A DNA stretch of 19,962 nt, from NCBI GenBank assembly GCA_945878385.1, contig CAMCTE010000025.1:1-19962 (forward strand), in the 5' to 3' direction. Position 1 is the stretch's first letter; each line of letters begins with the position of its first letter. This stretch comes from Azohydromonas lata NBRC 102462. GTDB taxonomy: Bacteria > Pseudomonadota > Gammaproteobacteria > Burkholderiales > Burkholderiaceae_C. Positions 13,437-19,962 of the stretch are shown piece by piece. The notes beneath the pieces were generated by a model, which worked only from the letters and a program-made list of their open reading frames with translations, was not told where the DNA came from and ran no database searches. Made by a program: the position numbers and the translations under genes.

Positions 13437-15881
13437 TCAGAGGCCCTTGATCCACCGCTCAATCCGGCTCTGCAGCTGCTCAGTCGACAGTTGCTCCCGC
13501 AGCCGCTCCACCATCAGCGGCAGGCAAAAAGGGCTGGGTGAGGCCAGGTCCACGCGCACCCAGGGCCATTGCCGCAGCCGCGCCATCGCCTGTTGCAGGC
13601 GCTGTACATCGAGCTCTTGCGAAAGCACCTCCTGCTCGGCCTGCCGCAGCAGTTCATTGCCCGCGTCGTACTTGCGAAACACCTCGTAGAACAGGCTGCT
13701 GGAGGCCTGCACCTGCCGCGTGGTCTTGCGCGCCCCAGGCAGCCCGCCGCTGACCAGGCCCGACACCCGCGCAATCTCGCGAAATCGCCGCTGCGGCAGG
13801 TGGCCGGCCTTCAAGCTGTTCAGGATGTCGTCCAGCAGGGTTCGCTCGTCGGTCTGCGGCAACAACTCATCACGCAGGTCCTGCGGGTCGGCAGGCCACT
13901 CCAGGGCATTGGGGGTGAGAATTTCCAGCCCCATGTCGTTGACCGATAGTGAAAAGCTTGCGCCCGCAGCTTGCTTGAAGGCCAGGCGCCAGGCCATCAA
14001 CTGCGCCAAGCCCGTGTGCACCAAGCGGCCTGCGAAGGGATAGATGAACAGGTGCTGCCCCTCGCGGGACTTCAACACCTCCAACACCACCATACCGGGC
14101 GCCGGAATACGCGACAGGCGTTGCTGCGTCATCAGCATGGGCCAGGCCGACTGCAGCTCGGGCTCCGGCGGCGGGTCTTCGCCCTTCACCTCGCCCAACA
14201 CCGCCAGCGTCGCATCGGCCAACTCGGTGGACAGTGGCATCTTGCTGCCCGCCCACACCGACACCACGCCCTTGGGCTTGGCCGCCTTGCGCACATACGC
14301 CGTCATTTCGCGGGTGCGCACATACTCCAGCACCCGCCCGGCGAACACGAAGCAGTCGCCCGGCGACAGGCGGGCGATGAAGCCCTCTTCGATAGTGCCC
14401 AGCGTCCCACCCGAAACCCACTTCACCTGCAGGCCTGAATCGCTGACGATGGTGCCCACCTGCATGCGGTGCCGCCGCGCCAGGCCGCGGTCCATCACCA
14501 CACAACGCCCATCCACGCGCTGCACGCGGTGGTATTCCGGGTAGGCCGCCAGGCTGTCGCCCCCGCGTTCCACAAAGGCCAGCGCCCAGTCGAAGGCCTC
14601 ACGCGTCAAGCCTTCATACGCCGCCGTGCACCGCACCTCTTGGTACAGCGCATCGGGCTCGAAACCACCACCCAGCGCCACCGTCACCAAGTGCTGCACC
14701 AGCACATCCATAGGCTGATGCGGGCTGCTGCGCGACTCCACCTGCCCGGCGCGCGCGGCCCGCTGGGCCGCCACCGCTTCCACCAGTTCCAAGGTATTGG
14801 TGGGCACGAGTGTGATGCGGCTGGTGCGCCCCGGGGCGTGGCCGCTGCGGCCAGCGCGCTGCAGCAAACGCGCCACGCCCTTGGGCGACCCCACCTGCAA
14901 CACCCGCTCTACGGGTAGGAAGTCCACGCCCAAATCAAGGCTTGAAGTGGCCACCACCGCCTTGAGCTGCCCAGCCTTCAAGCCGGCTTCCACCCAGGCC
15001 CGCACCTCCTGGTCGAGCGAGCCGTGATGCAAGGCCACCAAGCCCGCCCAATCGGGTCGTTCCTGCAGAAGCAGCTGGTACCAGATCTCCGCCTGCGAAC
15101 GGGTGTTGGTGAAGACCAGGGTGGTGGCCGCGCTGTCGATCTCGCGCACCACCGGCAGCAGCATCTGCGCGCCCAGGTGGCCACCCCATGAAAATCGCCC
15201 CGGCTGCTCGGGCAACAGCGTGTCGATCACCAGGGCCTTGTCCACACGGCCGCGCACCATCAAGGCCCGCTCGCGCTCGCGCTCGGGCAGGGGGCCCACC
15301 AGCGTGCGAAGAGATTCGACCAGGTTGCCCAGCGTGGCGCTCAGGCCCCACACCAACAGTTGCGGGTTCCATTGCGCCAAGCGGGCCACGCCCAGCTGCA
15401 ACTGCACGCCGCGCTTGCTGCCAATCAACTCATGCCACTCGTCCACCACCACGGCCTGCACACCACACAGCAGTGCGGCCGAGTCTTCACGCGTGAGCAG
15501 CAGGCTCAAGGTTTCGGGCGTGGTCACCAGAGCCTCGGGCCAACGTCGCTCCTGTCGCGCACGCTCGGTCGAACTGGTGTCACCCGTGCGGGCTTCCACG
15601 CGCCAGCCGGGGCGCATCGCTTCAAGCGGCTCACGCAAGGCTCGCACCGTATCGGCAGCCAGTGCCCGCATCGGGGTGATCCACAACACCTGGGGTCCGG
15701 GCTTGCGGGCTTGCCCAGCCCGCAGGGCATCGAGCAGGCCCAGCCACACCGCATAGGTCTTGCCGCTGCCGGTGGTGGCATGCAGCAGGCCGCTACGGCC
15801 TTGCGCACAGGCCTTCCACACCTCCTGCTGGAACGCGTGCGGCTGCCAGCCGCGCTGCGCGAACCAGTCGTGTGCGTTCAC
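13437..15881 (-). CDS. Ligase-associated DNA damage response DEXH helicase (Lhr-core type)
   Basis: Superfamily 2 DNA helicase of 814 residues, of the bacterial Lhr-core type found with an ATP-dependent ligase and exonuclease (TIGR04121-like). Motifs: Walker A ATTGSGKT (35-42), TPMRAL (69-74), DEWH box (147-150), SAT (181-183), TNTRSQAE (258-265), and ATSSLDLGVDF (311-321) with QRAGRSGH (341-348). A winged-helix and Lhr-core C-terminal region fills the rest. GTG 15881 is used because it overlaps the DUF429 stop by 4 bp (GTGA) and gives the family's N-terminus; the frame runs 32 codons further upstream, but those lie inside the DUF429 gene and are not conserved-looking. Known relatives are 3'-5' ssDNA translocases. 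The usual partner phosphoesterase (PdeM/MPE) is not adjacent, since the 3' end meets galE. Confidence 0.9.
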   Translation of the reverse strand: MNAHDWFAQRGWQPHAFQQEVWKACAQGRSGLLHATTGSGKTYAVWLGLLDALRAGQARKPGPQVLWITPMRALAADTVRALREPLEAMRPGWRVEARTGDTSSTERARQERRWPEALVTTPETLSLLLTREDSAALLCGVQAVVVDEWHELIGSKRGVQLQLGVARLAQWNPQLLVWGLSATLGNLVESLRTLVGPLPERERERALMVRGRVDKALVIDTLLPEQPGRFSWGGHLGAQMLLPVVREIDSAATTLVFTNTRSQAEIWYQLLLQERPDWAGLVALHHGSLDQEVRAWVEAGLKAGQLKAVVATSSLDLGVDFLPVERVLQVGSPKGVARLLQRAGRSGHAPGRTSRITLVPTNTLELVEAVAAQRAARAGQVESRSSPHQPMDVLVQHLVTVALGGGFEPDALYQEVRCTAAYEGLTREAFDWALAFVERGGDSLAAYPEYHRVQRVDGRCVVMDRGLARRHRMQVGTIVSDSGLQVKWVSGGTLGTIEEGFIARLSPGDCFVFAGRVLEYVRTREMTAYVRKAAKPKGVVSVWAGSKMPLSTELADATLAVLGEVKGEDPPPEPELQSAWPMLMTQQRLSRIPAPGMVVLEVLKSREGQHLFIYPFAGRLVHTGLAQLMAWRLAFKQAAGASFSLSVNDMGLEILTPNALEWPADPQDLRDELLPQTDERTLLDDILNSLKAGHLPQRRFREIARVSGLVSGGLPGARKTTRQVQASSSLFYEVFRKYDAGNELLRQAEQEVLSQELDVQRLQQAMARLRQWPWVRVDLASPSPFCLPLMVERLREQLSTEQLQSRIERWIKGL

Positions 15882-16711
15882 AGGCCTGCGCTCACGATCC
15901 AACCCTCCAACGCATCGACGTTGGCAGGCAGACCCCAGTTCGGCTGCAGCCCCGCCCAAGCCGCCTGCATCATGCAAAGCACCGCATCCAGCGTATCGCC
16001 GCTGGCATCGTCCACCAGGGCTTCACGCTGGGCATGGGTCAGCACCACCCGCAGGCCCAGCCGCGTGCGGCCCTGTTCCAGCGCGTCCACCAGATCCTTG
16101 CGGGCGATCAGGCGCTCGGTGGTCTGCTTGGCGCGGTCGTCGCTTTTGTATGAACGGTTGCCGACCAACTCCCGCGCCAATAGGCCCGGGTAAGCCTCCA
16201 GGGCCACGCGCGGTTCATCGCGTTCGTCCAGCCCCGGCAGGCTCGCGGGCAGCGCGCGCAGCACCGGCACACCGGCATGCATCATGTAGGCCACCGGTGG
16301 GTTCACCCATTTCATCGAAGGGCTGGAACCCGCGGGCGCGTCACAGGCACGGTGGGCGAATTTCGATCCCACCGGCCGCGCCGCGGTAAAGGCCGCGAAG
16401 GTGTCGCGGATCTGCGCGCGGGTCAGGCCACAGTAGTGGTCCATGCACGCGCGCCAATCGGTCGGCCACTGCAGTTGTTCCACCAGCTCACGCGGCAAAC
16501 CAAACGGCAAGTCGAAGCCGCCCACCCAGGCCGGCTCGGTATGCAAGGCATGGTGCATCGCCTCATGGCTCGCACAGGCTTGTATGCGCTGCACGCTGAC
16601 ACGCGGGCCGCGCCGCGTGCCCCAAGCCAACACGACAGGCTTGCGGGCCGTGGGCGCGCTGCTGAAATCCACACCCACCAGCAAGGGGGCGTCCTGGGCA
16701 AGTTCGGGCAT
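15878..16711 (-). CDS. DUF429 family protein, predicted RNase H-like fold
   Basis: Protein of 277 residues matching DUF429 in its motifs: GVDFSSAP (13-20), GGFDLPFG (64-71), GSKFAHRACD (115-124), SPSMKWVNPPVAYM (130-143), LEAYPGLLAR (171-180) and SGDTLDAVLC (237-246). The acidic residues D15, D67, E172 and D239/D242 lie on these motifs as expected for an RNase H/RuvC-like fold, to which this family has been assigned; no activity is established. The start is ATG 16711; an upstream in-frame extension would run into the divergent asparaginase gene. Its stop overlaps the helicase GTG by 4 bp, so the two proteins are probably made together, which suggests a role in the same repair pathway. A CTACAGT element sits six bases before the ATG with no Shine-Dalgarno sequence. 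Confidence 0.82.
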   Translation of the reverse strand: MPELAQDAPLLVGVDFSSAPTARKPVVLAWGTRRGPRVSVQRIQACASHEAMHHALHTEPAWVGGFDLPFGLPRELVEQLQWPTDWRACMDHYCGLTRAQIRDTFAAFTAARPVGSKFAHRACDAPAGSSPSMKWVNPPVAYMMHAGVPVLRALPASLPGLDERDEPRVALEAYPGLLARELVGNRSYKSDDRAKQTTERLIARKDLVDALEQGRTRLGLRVVLTHAQREALVDDASGDTLDAVLCMMQAAWAGLQPNWGLPANVDALEGWIVSAGL

Positions 16712-16717
16712 GGAGGC

Positions 16718-16747
16718 ACTGTAGGTCAAGGCTTGCGGCGCTACAGT
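16718..16747. promoter_or_regulatory. Mirrored CTACAGT elements between DUF429 and asparaginase genes
   Basis: ACTGTAG (16718-16724) and CTACAGT (16741-16747) form a perfect 7-bp inverted repeat. Read on its own strand, each arm is CTACAGT exactly six bases before the ATG of the gene it faces. TACAGT resembles a -10 element (TANNNT), so these may be two back-to-back leaderless promoters, or one operator. Confidence 0.5.
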
Positions 16748-16753
16748 CGGCAC

Positions 16754-17809
16754 ATGGAGAACCCGATCCTGGTGGAGGCCCTCCGCGGGCCGACCGTTGA
16801 ATCCTTCCACCGCGGCGCGGTGGCCGTGGTGGACGACCATGGCCGCGTGCGGTGGTCCTGCGGCCATATCGAGCGCCCCATCTTCCCGCGCTCAGCGGTG
16901 AAACTGCTGCAGGCCCTGCCCCTGGTCAGCAGCGGCGCGGCCGACCGGCTGGGGCTGACCCAGGCTGAACTCGCCCTGGCCTGTGCCTCGCACGGCGGCG
17001 AGCCCGCCCATGCAGCAGGCGCAGCCTCCATGCTGGCCAAGGCAGGTGTGGATGTATCGGTGCTGGAATGTGGCGCCCACTGGCCGTACTTTGAACAGGC
17101 CCAGCGCGAGATGGCCCGCGCGGGCGGTGAACCCACGGCGCTTCACAACAACTGCTCGGGCAAGCACTCAGGCTTCGTGTGTGTGGGTTGCGCCAGCACC
17201 GGGCTCAAGGGCGCATCCTTGTTCGATTTCATGCGCGGCTATGTCGAGCCCGAACACCCAGTGATGCGCCAGGTCAGCCAATCCATCACCCAAGCCACCG
17301 ATTTCAATCTTGCACAAGCACCCGTAGGCACGGACGGCTGCTCCATCCCCACCTACGCCATCCCCCTGTTCAACCTGGCCCTTGGCTTTGCGCGGGCGGG
17401 GACGGGCCACGGCCTGCCACCCGCTCTGTCGGACGCCGCTTCGCGCCTGCGCGCTGCCGTTGCGGCCGAGCCCTTCATGGTGGCCGGCACCGGCCGGTTC
17501 GACACCACCGTGATGCAGCGCTTGCGCGAACGCGTGTGTTGCAAGGTGGGTGCCGAGGGCGTCTACTGCGCCAGCCTGCCGGAAAAGGGTTGGGGTGTGG
17601 CCTTGAAGATGGACGATGGCAACACCTCGCGCGCGGCCGAGGTGGTGATGGCCACCCTCATCGAGGCCCTGCTGCCGCTGTCTGCCGAGGACCGCACTGC
17701 CCTGCACGCCCTGAGCGAAACCACCATGAGCAATTGGCGCGGCCGCCGCGTGGGCAGCCTGCGCGCAGCAGCCGATTTCCGCGCGGCGCTCTCAGGGCTC
17801 ACCGGCTGA
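16754..17809 (+). CDS. L-asparaginase, Rhizobium etli (AnsA/ReAV) type
   Basis: Asparaginase of 351 residues of the third structural class (PF06089-like), unrelated to the E. coli type I/II enzymes. It hydrolyses L-asparagine to aspartate and ammonia. The key residues align with R. etli ReAV: S47 and K50 in FPRSAVK (ReAV Ser48/Lys51), C134 and K137 in HNNCSGKHSGF (Cys135/Lys138), and C196 in GTDGCSIPTYA (Cys189, a zinc ligand with Cys135). Other conserved stretches are CASHGGEP (77-84) and AGTGRFDT. There is no signal peptide, so it is cytoplasmic. The start is ATG 16754; the same frame is open far upstream, but that stretch is antisense to the DUF429 gene. It stands alone on the plus strand, splitting the minus-strand repair genes, and converges on the DNA ligase gene with a 20-bp gap. 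It has no obvious functional link to its neighbours. Confidence 0.9.
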   Translation: MENPILVEALRGPTVESFHRGAVAVVDDHGRVRWSCGHIERPIFPRSAVKLLQALPLVSSGAADRLGLTQAELALACASHGGEPAHAAGAASMLAKAGVDVSVLECGAHWPYFEQAQREMARAGGEPTALHNNCSGKHSGFVCVGCASTGLKGASLFDFMRGYVEPEHPVMRQVSQSITQATDFNLAQAPVGTDGCSIPTYAIPLFNLALGFARAGTGHGLPPALSDAASRLRAAVAAEPFMVAGTGRFDTTVMQRLRERVCCKVGAEGVYCASLPEKGWGVALKMDDGNTSRAAEVVMATLIEALLPLSAEDRTALHALSETTMSNWRGRRVGSLRAAADFRAALSGLTG

Positions 17810-17829
17810 GCCAACAGTGCTGCAGCCCG

Positions 17830-19659
17830 TCACCCCTCAGACGGTTCAGGCAGAGTCTCCGAAACCGCCGGAAGGCTCATGAGGGCCTTGAGCGTTAGCA
17901 GCGTATCGGCCTCGCGCATGGGCTTGTCTGTTCGCCAGCGCAGCATGCGCGGAAAGCGCACTGCCACGCCGCTCTTGTGCCGCGGGCTGGGCGCAATGCC
18001 CTCAAAACCGAGTTCGAACACCAAGCTGGGCACCACGCTGCGCACCGGCCCAAACTTCTCCACCGTGCTGCGGCGGATCACCTGATCCACCTGCGCAAAC
18101 TCCTCGTCGCTCAGGCCCGAATAGGCCTTTGCAAATGGCACCAAGTGCAAGCCCTCTGCATTTGGTGGCTCGCGCCGCTCGATGGCCTGCAGCACCTGCT
18201 GCACCTCGGCCTCATCGCGGGGTGGGCGGTTCCACACCGCAAAGGTGTAGTCGGTGTACAGATTGGCCCGCCGCCCGTGGCCGGCCTGCGCGTACACCAG
18301 CACCGCATCCACCGTCATCGGCTCCACCTTCCACTTCCACCAGCCCATCACGCCACCGGCCTCCACCTTGCGTCGCCCCACACCGTAGGGCGCATCGCGG
18401 TGCTTGAGCATGAAGCCTTCCACGGCGCGCGCACGGCTCTCGGCGCGCAGCGCCTGCAGTGCGTTCCATTCAGCCTCAGCATCGCTCGGGCCCACGGCCA
18501 CCAAGGGTGACACCGCAAAGGGCCCCGATTGCAGCAAGTCCTGCAGGGCCTGGCGCCGTGCGTGTTGCGCCTGGAGCCGGCAGTCCTGCCCCTGCTGCTC
18601 CAGCAGGTCATAGGCCATGAAGCCCACCGGAGTCTTTTCGCGCAGGGCCTTGCTCACGGTCTTGCGCGTGATGCGGGTCTGCAGTTCGGCAAACGGCGCC
18701 GGCCGACCCTCGCGCATCACCAGCAGTTCTCCATCCAGCACCGTGCCTGGAGGCAAGGCCTGCGCAGCCTGCACCACTTCAGGAAAGCGCTCGGTGATCA
18801 ACTCTTCACCGCGCGACCAAATCCAAACTCCCTGTCCACGCCGCACCACTTGCGCACGAATGCCGTCGTACTTCCACTCCACCAACCAATCGCCGGCCGC
18901 GCCCATCACCTGGGGCAGGCGCGTTTCATCGGCCGGGTCCAGCGCTTGCGCCAGAAAGAAGGGATAGGGCTGGCCTTCGCGGAGTTGTGGGTCCCCTTCA
19001 ACTGCCCCCACCAGGCGCTGCCAATCCGCTGCCGTGGGCAGGGCCGAGGCCTGCGTGTAGCCCATCATGCGCTGTGCCACCTCGCTGGCTTGCAGCCCGG
19101 CATGCTCGGCCACCGCCCGCTGCACCAAGAGCTTGCTCACACCCACACGAAAGCCACCACCCACGAGCTTGGTCAGCAGGAATCGCTCCTGCCCCTGCAA
19201 AGCAGACCACAAGCCCAGCAAGCGCCGTTTCTGCACTTGCGGCTCCAGCCCTCGCAGCGGCAGCAAGCCGCGCATCATCCAGGCCGCCAGTCCATCGGAC
19301 GGGCCCAGGATCACTGCGTCAGCACCATCCGTCTCATGCAGTTCATCCGGTGATGGCGCCATCCCATCCGGCACCAAGCTCCCATGCGGCAGCACATGCG
19401 CCATCGTTTCGGCCAAGTCCCCCACCACCTGATAGCACTCGTCGAACAGCCAATCGTCGATGCCCGCGGCCTCGCGGGCTGCAGCGCGCAGCACCGCGGT
19501 AGGCACGGCTTGGCGTGGCTTCCCGCCCGACAACAGGTACACCGTCCAAGCCGCATCATCCGGCGCAGCCACCGCCAAGTGCGCGCGCAAGGCCTGCACC
19601 TTGGCGGTGGTCGACGTGCTGGCATCCAACTGCAGGTACAGGGCGGTGAATTCACGCAT
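17830..19659 (-). CDS. ATP-dependent DNA ligase, ligase-associated repair cluster type
   Basis: ATP-dependent DNA ligase of 609 residues that seals nicks through a lysyl-AMP intermediate (TIGR04120-like). Layout: an N-terminal DNA-binding domain (about 1-210), the nucleotidyltransferase core with adenylation motif I EWKYDGIRAQ (261-270, nucleophile K263), RGEEL (283-287), DGELL (309-313), motif IV EGFMLKH (414-420) and motif V around WWKWK (440-444), then an OB-fold C-terminus with FELGFEGI (548-555) and GVAVRFPR (564-571). Start ATG 19659 overlaps the exonuclease stop by 8 bp, giving the family's MREFTALY N-terminus; an in-frame start nine codons earlier is possible. With the exonuclease and the Lhr-core helicase it forms the known ligase-associated DNA damage response set. 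Here the asparaginase and DUF429 genes separate it from the helicase. Confidence 0.92.
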   Translation of the reverse strand: MREFTALYLQLDASTSTTAKVQALRAHLAVAAPDDAAWTVYLLSGGKPRQAVPTAVLRAAAREAAGIDDWLFDECYQVVGDLAETMAHVLPHGSLVPDGMAPSPDELHETDGADAVILGPSDGLAAWMMRGLLPLRGLEPQVQKRRLLGLWSALQGQERFLLTKLVGGGFRVGVSKLLVQRAVAEHAGLQASEVAQRMMGYTQASALPTAADWQRLVGAVEGDPQLREGQPYPFFLAQALDPADETRLPQVMGAAGDWLVEWKYDGIRAQVVRRGQGVWIWSRGEELITERFPEVVQAAQALPPGTVLDGELLVMREGRPAPFAELQTRITRKTVSKALREKTPVGFMAYDLLEQQGQDCRLQAQHARRQALQDLLQSGPFAVSPLVAVGPSDAEAEWNALQALRAESRARAVEGFMLKHRDAPYGVGRRKVEAGGVMGWWKWKVEPMTVDAVLVYAQAGHGRRANLYTDYTFAVWNRPPRDEAEVQQVLQAIERREPPNAEGLHLVPFAKAYSGLSDEEFAQVDQVIRRSTVEKFGPVRSVVPSLVFELGFEGIAPSPRHKSGVAVRFPRMLRWRTDKPMREADTLLTLKALMSLPAVSETLPEPSEG

Positions 19660-19962
19660 CGGCCGCGCCTCCGCCTTCGCCCTCAAACGCAGTCTTGAAC
19701 GATCCCGCCTGCAAGCCTTGCTGCTGAAGCCAGCGCACCATCACGGCTTCGTACCCGTGCGTGACGATCACCCGCGAGGCGCCACTGGCGGCGATGGCCC
19801 GTTGCAGGCCCGGCCAATCGGCGTGGTCGCTCAGCACGAAGCCGCGGTCCACACCACGCCGCCGGCGCGCCCCACGCAGTTGCATCCAACCACTGGCAAA
19901 CGCATCGCTGTGCAACCCGAAGCGCTTGAGCCAAGGCGAACCTTGCACCGAGGGCGGCGCCA
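19652..19962 (-). CDS. Ligase-associated DNA damage response exonuclease (MBL fold), 5' end cut by window edge
   Basis: C-terminal 103 or so residues of a metallo-beta-lactamase-fold/beta-CASP-type exonuclease that accompanies the ATP-dependent ligase (TIGR04122-like). Visible: APPS.QGSPWLKRFG at the edge, AFASGWMQLRG, RGFVLSDHADWPGL and a final VIVTHGYEAVMVRWL segment. The SDHADW motif carries a conserved Asp-His pair typical of the metal site region. The frame is open to the edge; the missing N-terminus would hold the main HxHxDH metal motif. Its stop overlaps the DNA ligase start by 8 bp, indicating one operon with translational coupling. Confidence 0.85.
   Translation of the reverse strand, partial: APPSVQGSPWLKRFGLHSDAFASGWMQLRGARRRRGVDRGFVLSDHADWPGLQRAIAASGASRVIVTHGYEAVMVRWLQQQGLQAGSFKTAFEGEGGGAADA

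Noticed and set aside
15882..15977. 32-residue N-terminal extension of the helicase
   Set aside because: It lies within the DUF429 coding region and is Gly/Ala/Arg-rich. The GTGA overlap start gives the expected family N-terminus.
16277..16753. Longer N-terminal extension of the asparaginase
   Set aside because: The extension is antisense to DUF429, its composition is unlike the enzyme, and homology begins at the ATG at 16754.

Overview
The window is uniformly GC-rich and densely coded on both strands. Protein families and gene starts point to a Burkholderiales beta-proteobacterium, most likely Comamonadaceae-like. This placement rests on the set of families present (SenB, exosortase-A-associated enzymes, the ligase-associated DNA repair set) and not on any marker gene. 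I see no rRNA, tRNA, CRISPR array, insertion sequence or phage gene, and no gene-free stretch longer than about 250 bases.

Layout, left to right. (1) 1-1027: senB, the selenosugar synthase of selenoneine biosynthesis, cut by the left edge. (2) 1113-3912: a ferric-iron ABC transporter split into divergent permease (fbpB, minus) and ATPase (fbpC, plus) genes. A good candidate Fur box lies between them; no binding-protein gene is in view. (3) 4015-6235: ctpA (S41 processing protease) then moeB/thiF-type adenylyltransferase, same strand. (4) 6348-7544: a membrane-anchored subtilisin-family protease, divergent from the next block across a 251-bp AT-richer spacer that holds a nested dyad. (5) 7796-11039: an acyl carrier protein (plus) converging on a minus-strand pair, an AMP-forming acyl-CoA ligase and a PLP decarboxylase, both of the kinds that accompany exosortase A systems. 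The decarboxylase carries an in-frame TAG near its N-terminus. (6) 11080-13396: tviB and galE, nucleotide-sugar genes for a surface polysaccharide. (7) 13437-19962: a DNA repair block on the minus strand (Lhr-core-type DEXH helicase, ATP-dependent DNA ligase, MBL-fold exonuclease running off the right edge). It is interrupted by a DUF429 gene that overlaps the helicase gene by 4 bp and by an oppositely oriented Rhizobium-type L-asparaginase gene.

How the genes work together. Blocks 5 and 6 together look like the edge of an exopolysaccharide/exosortase-A locus: sugar-nucleotide supply plus a small carrier-protein, ligase and decarboxylase module. No exosortase, PEP-CTERM protein or glycosyltransferase of that locus is in the window. 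Block 7 is the known ligase-associated DNA damage response set without its usual phosphoesterase (PdeM/MPE) in view; a predicted RNase H-fold DUF429 protein sits translationally coupled to the helicase.

Most worth following up: the amber codon in the decarboxylase; DUF429 as a possible extra nuclease of the repair set; the mirrored CTACAGT elements between DUF429 and the asparaginase; a recurring -10-like hexamer 6-7 nt before ATG at several genes, which suggests leaderless transcription; and the Fur box.
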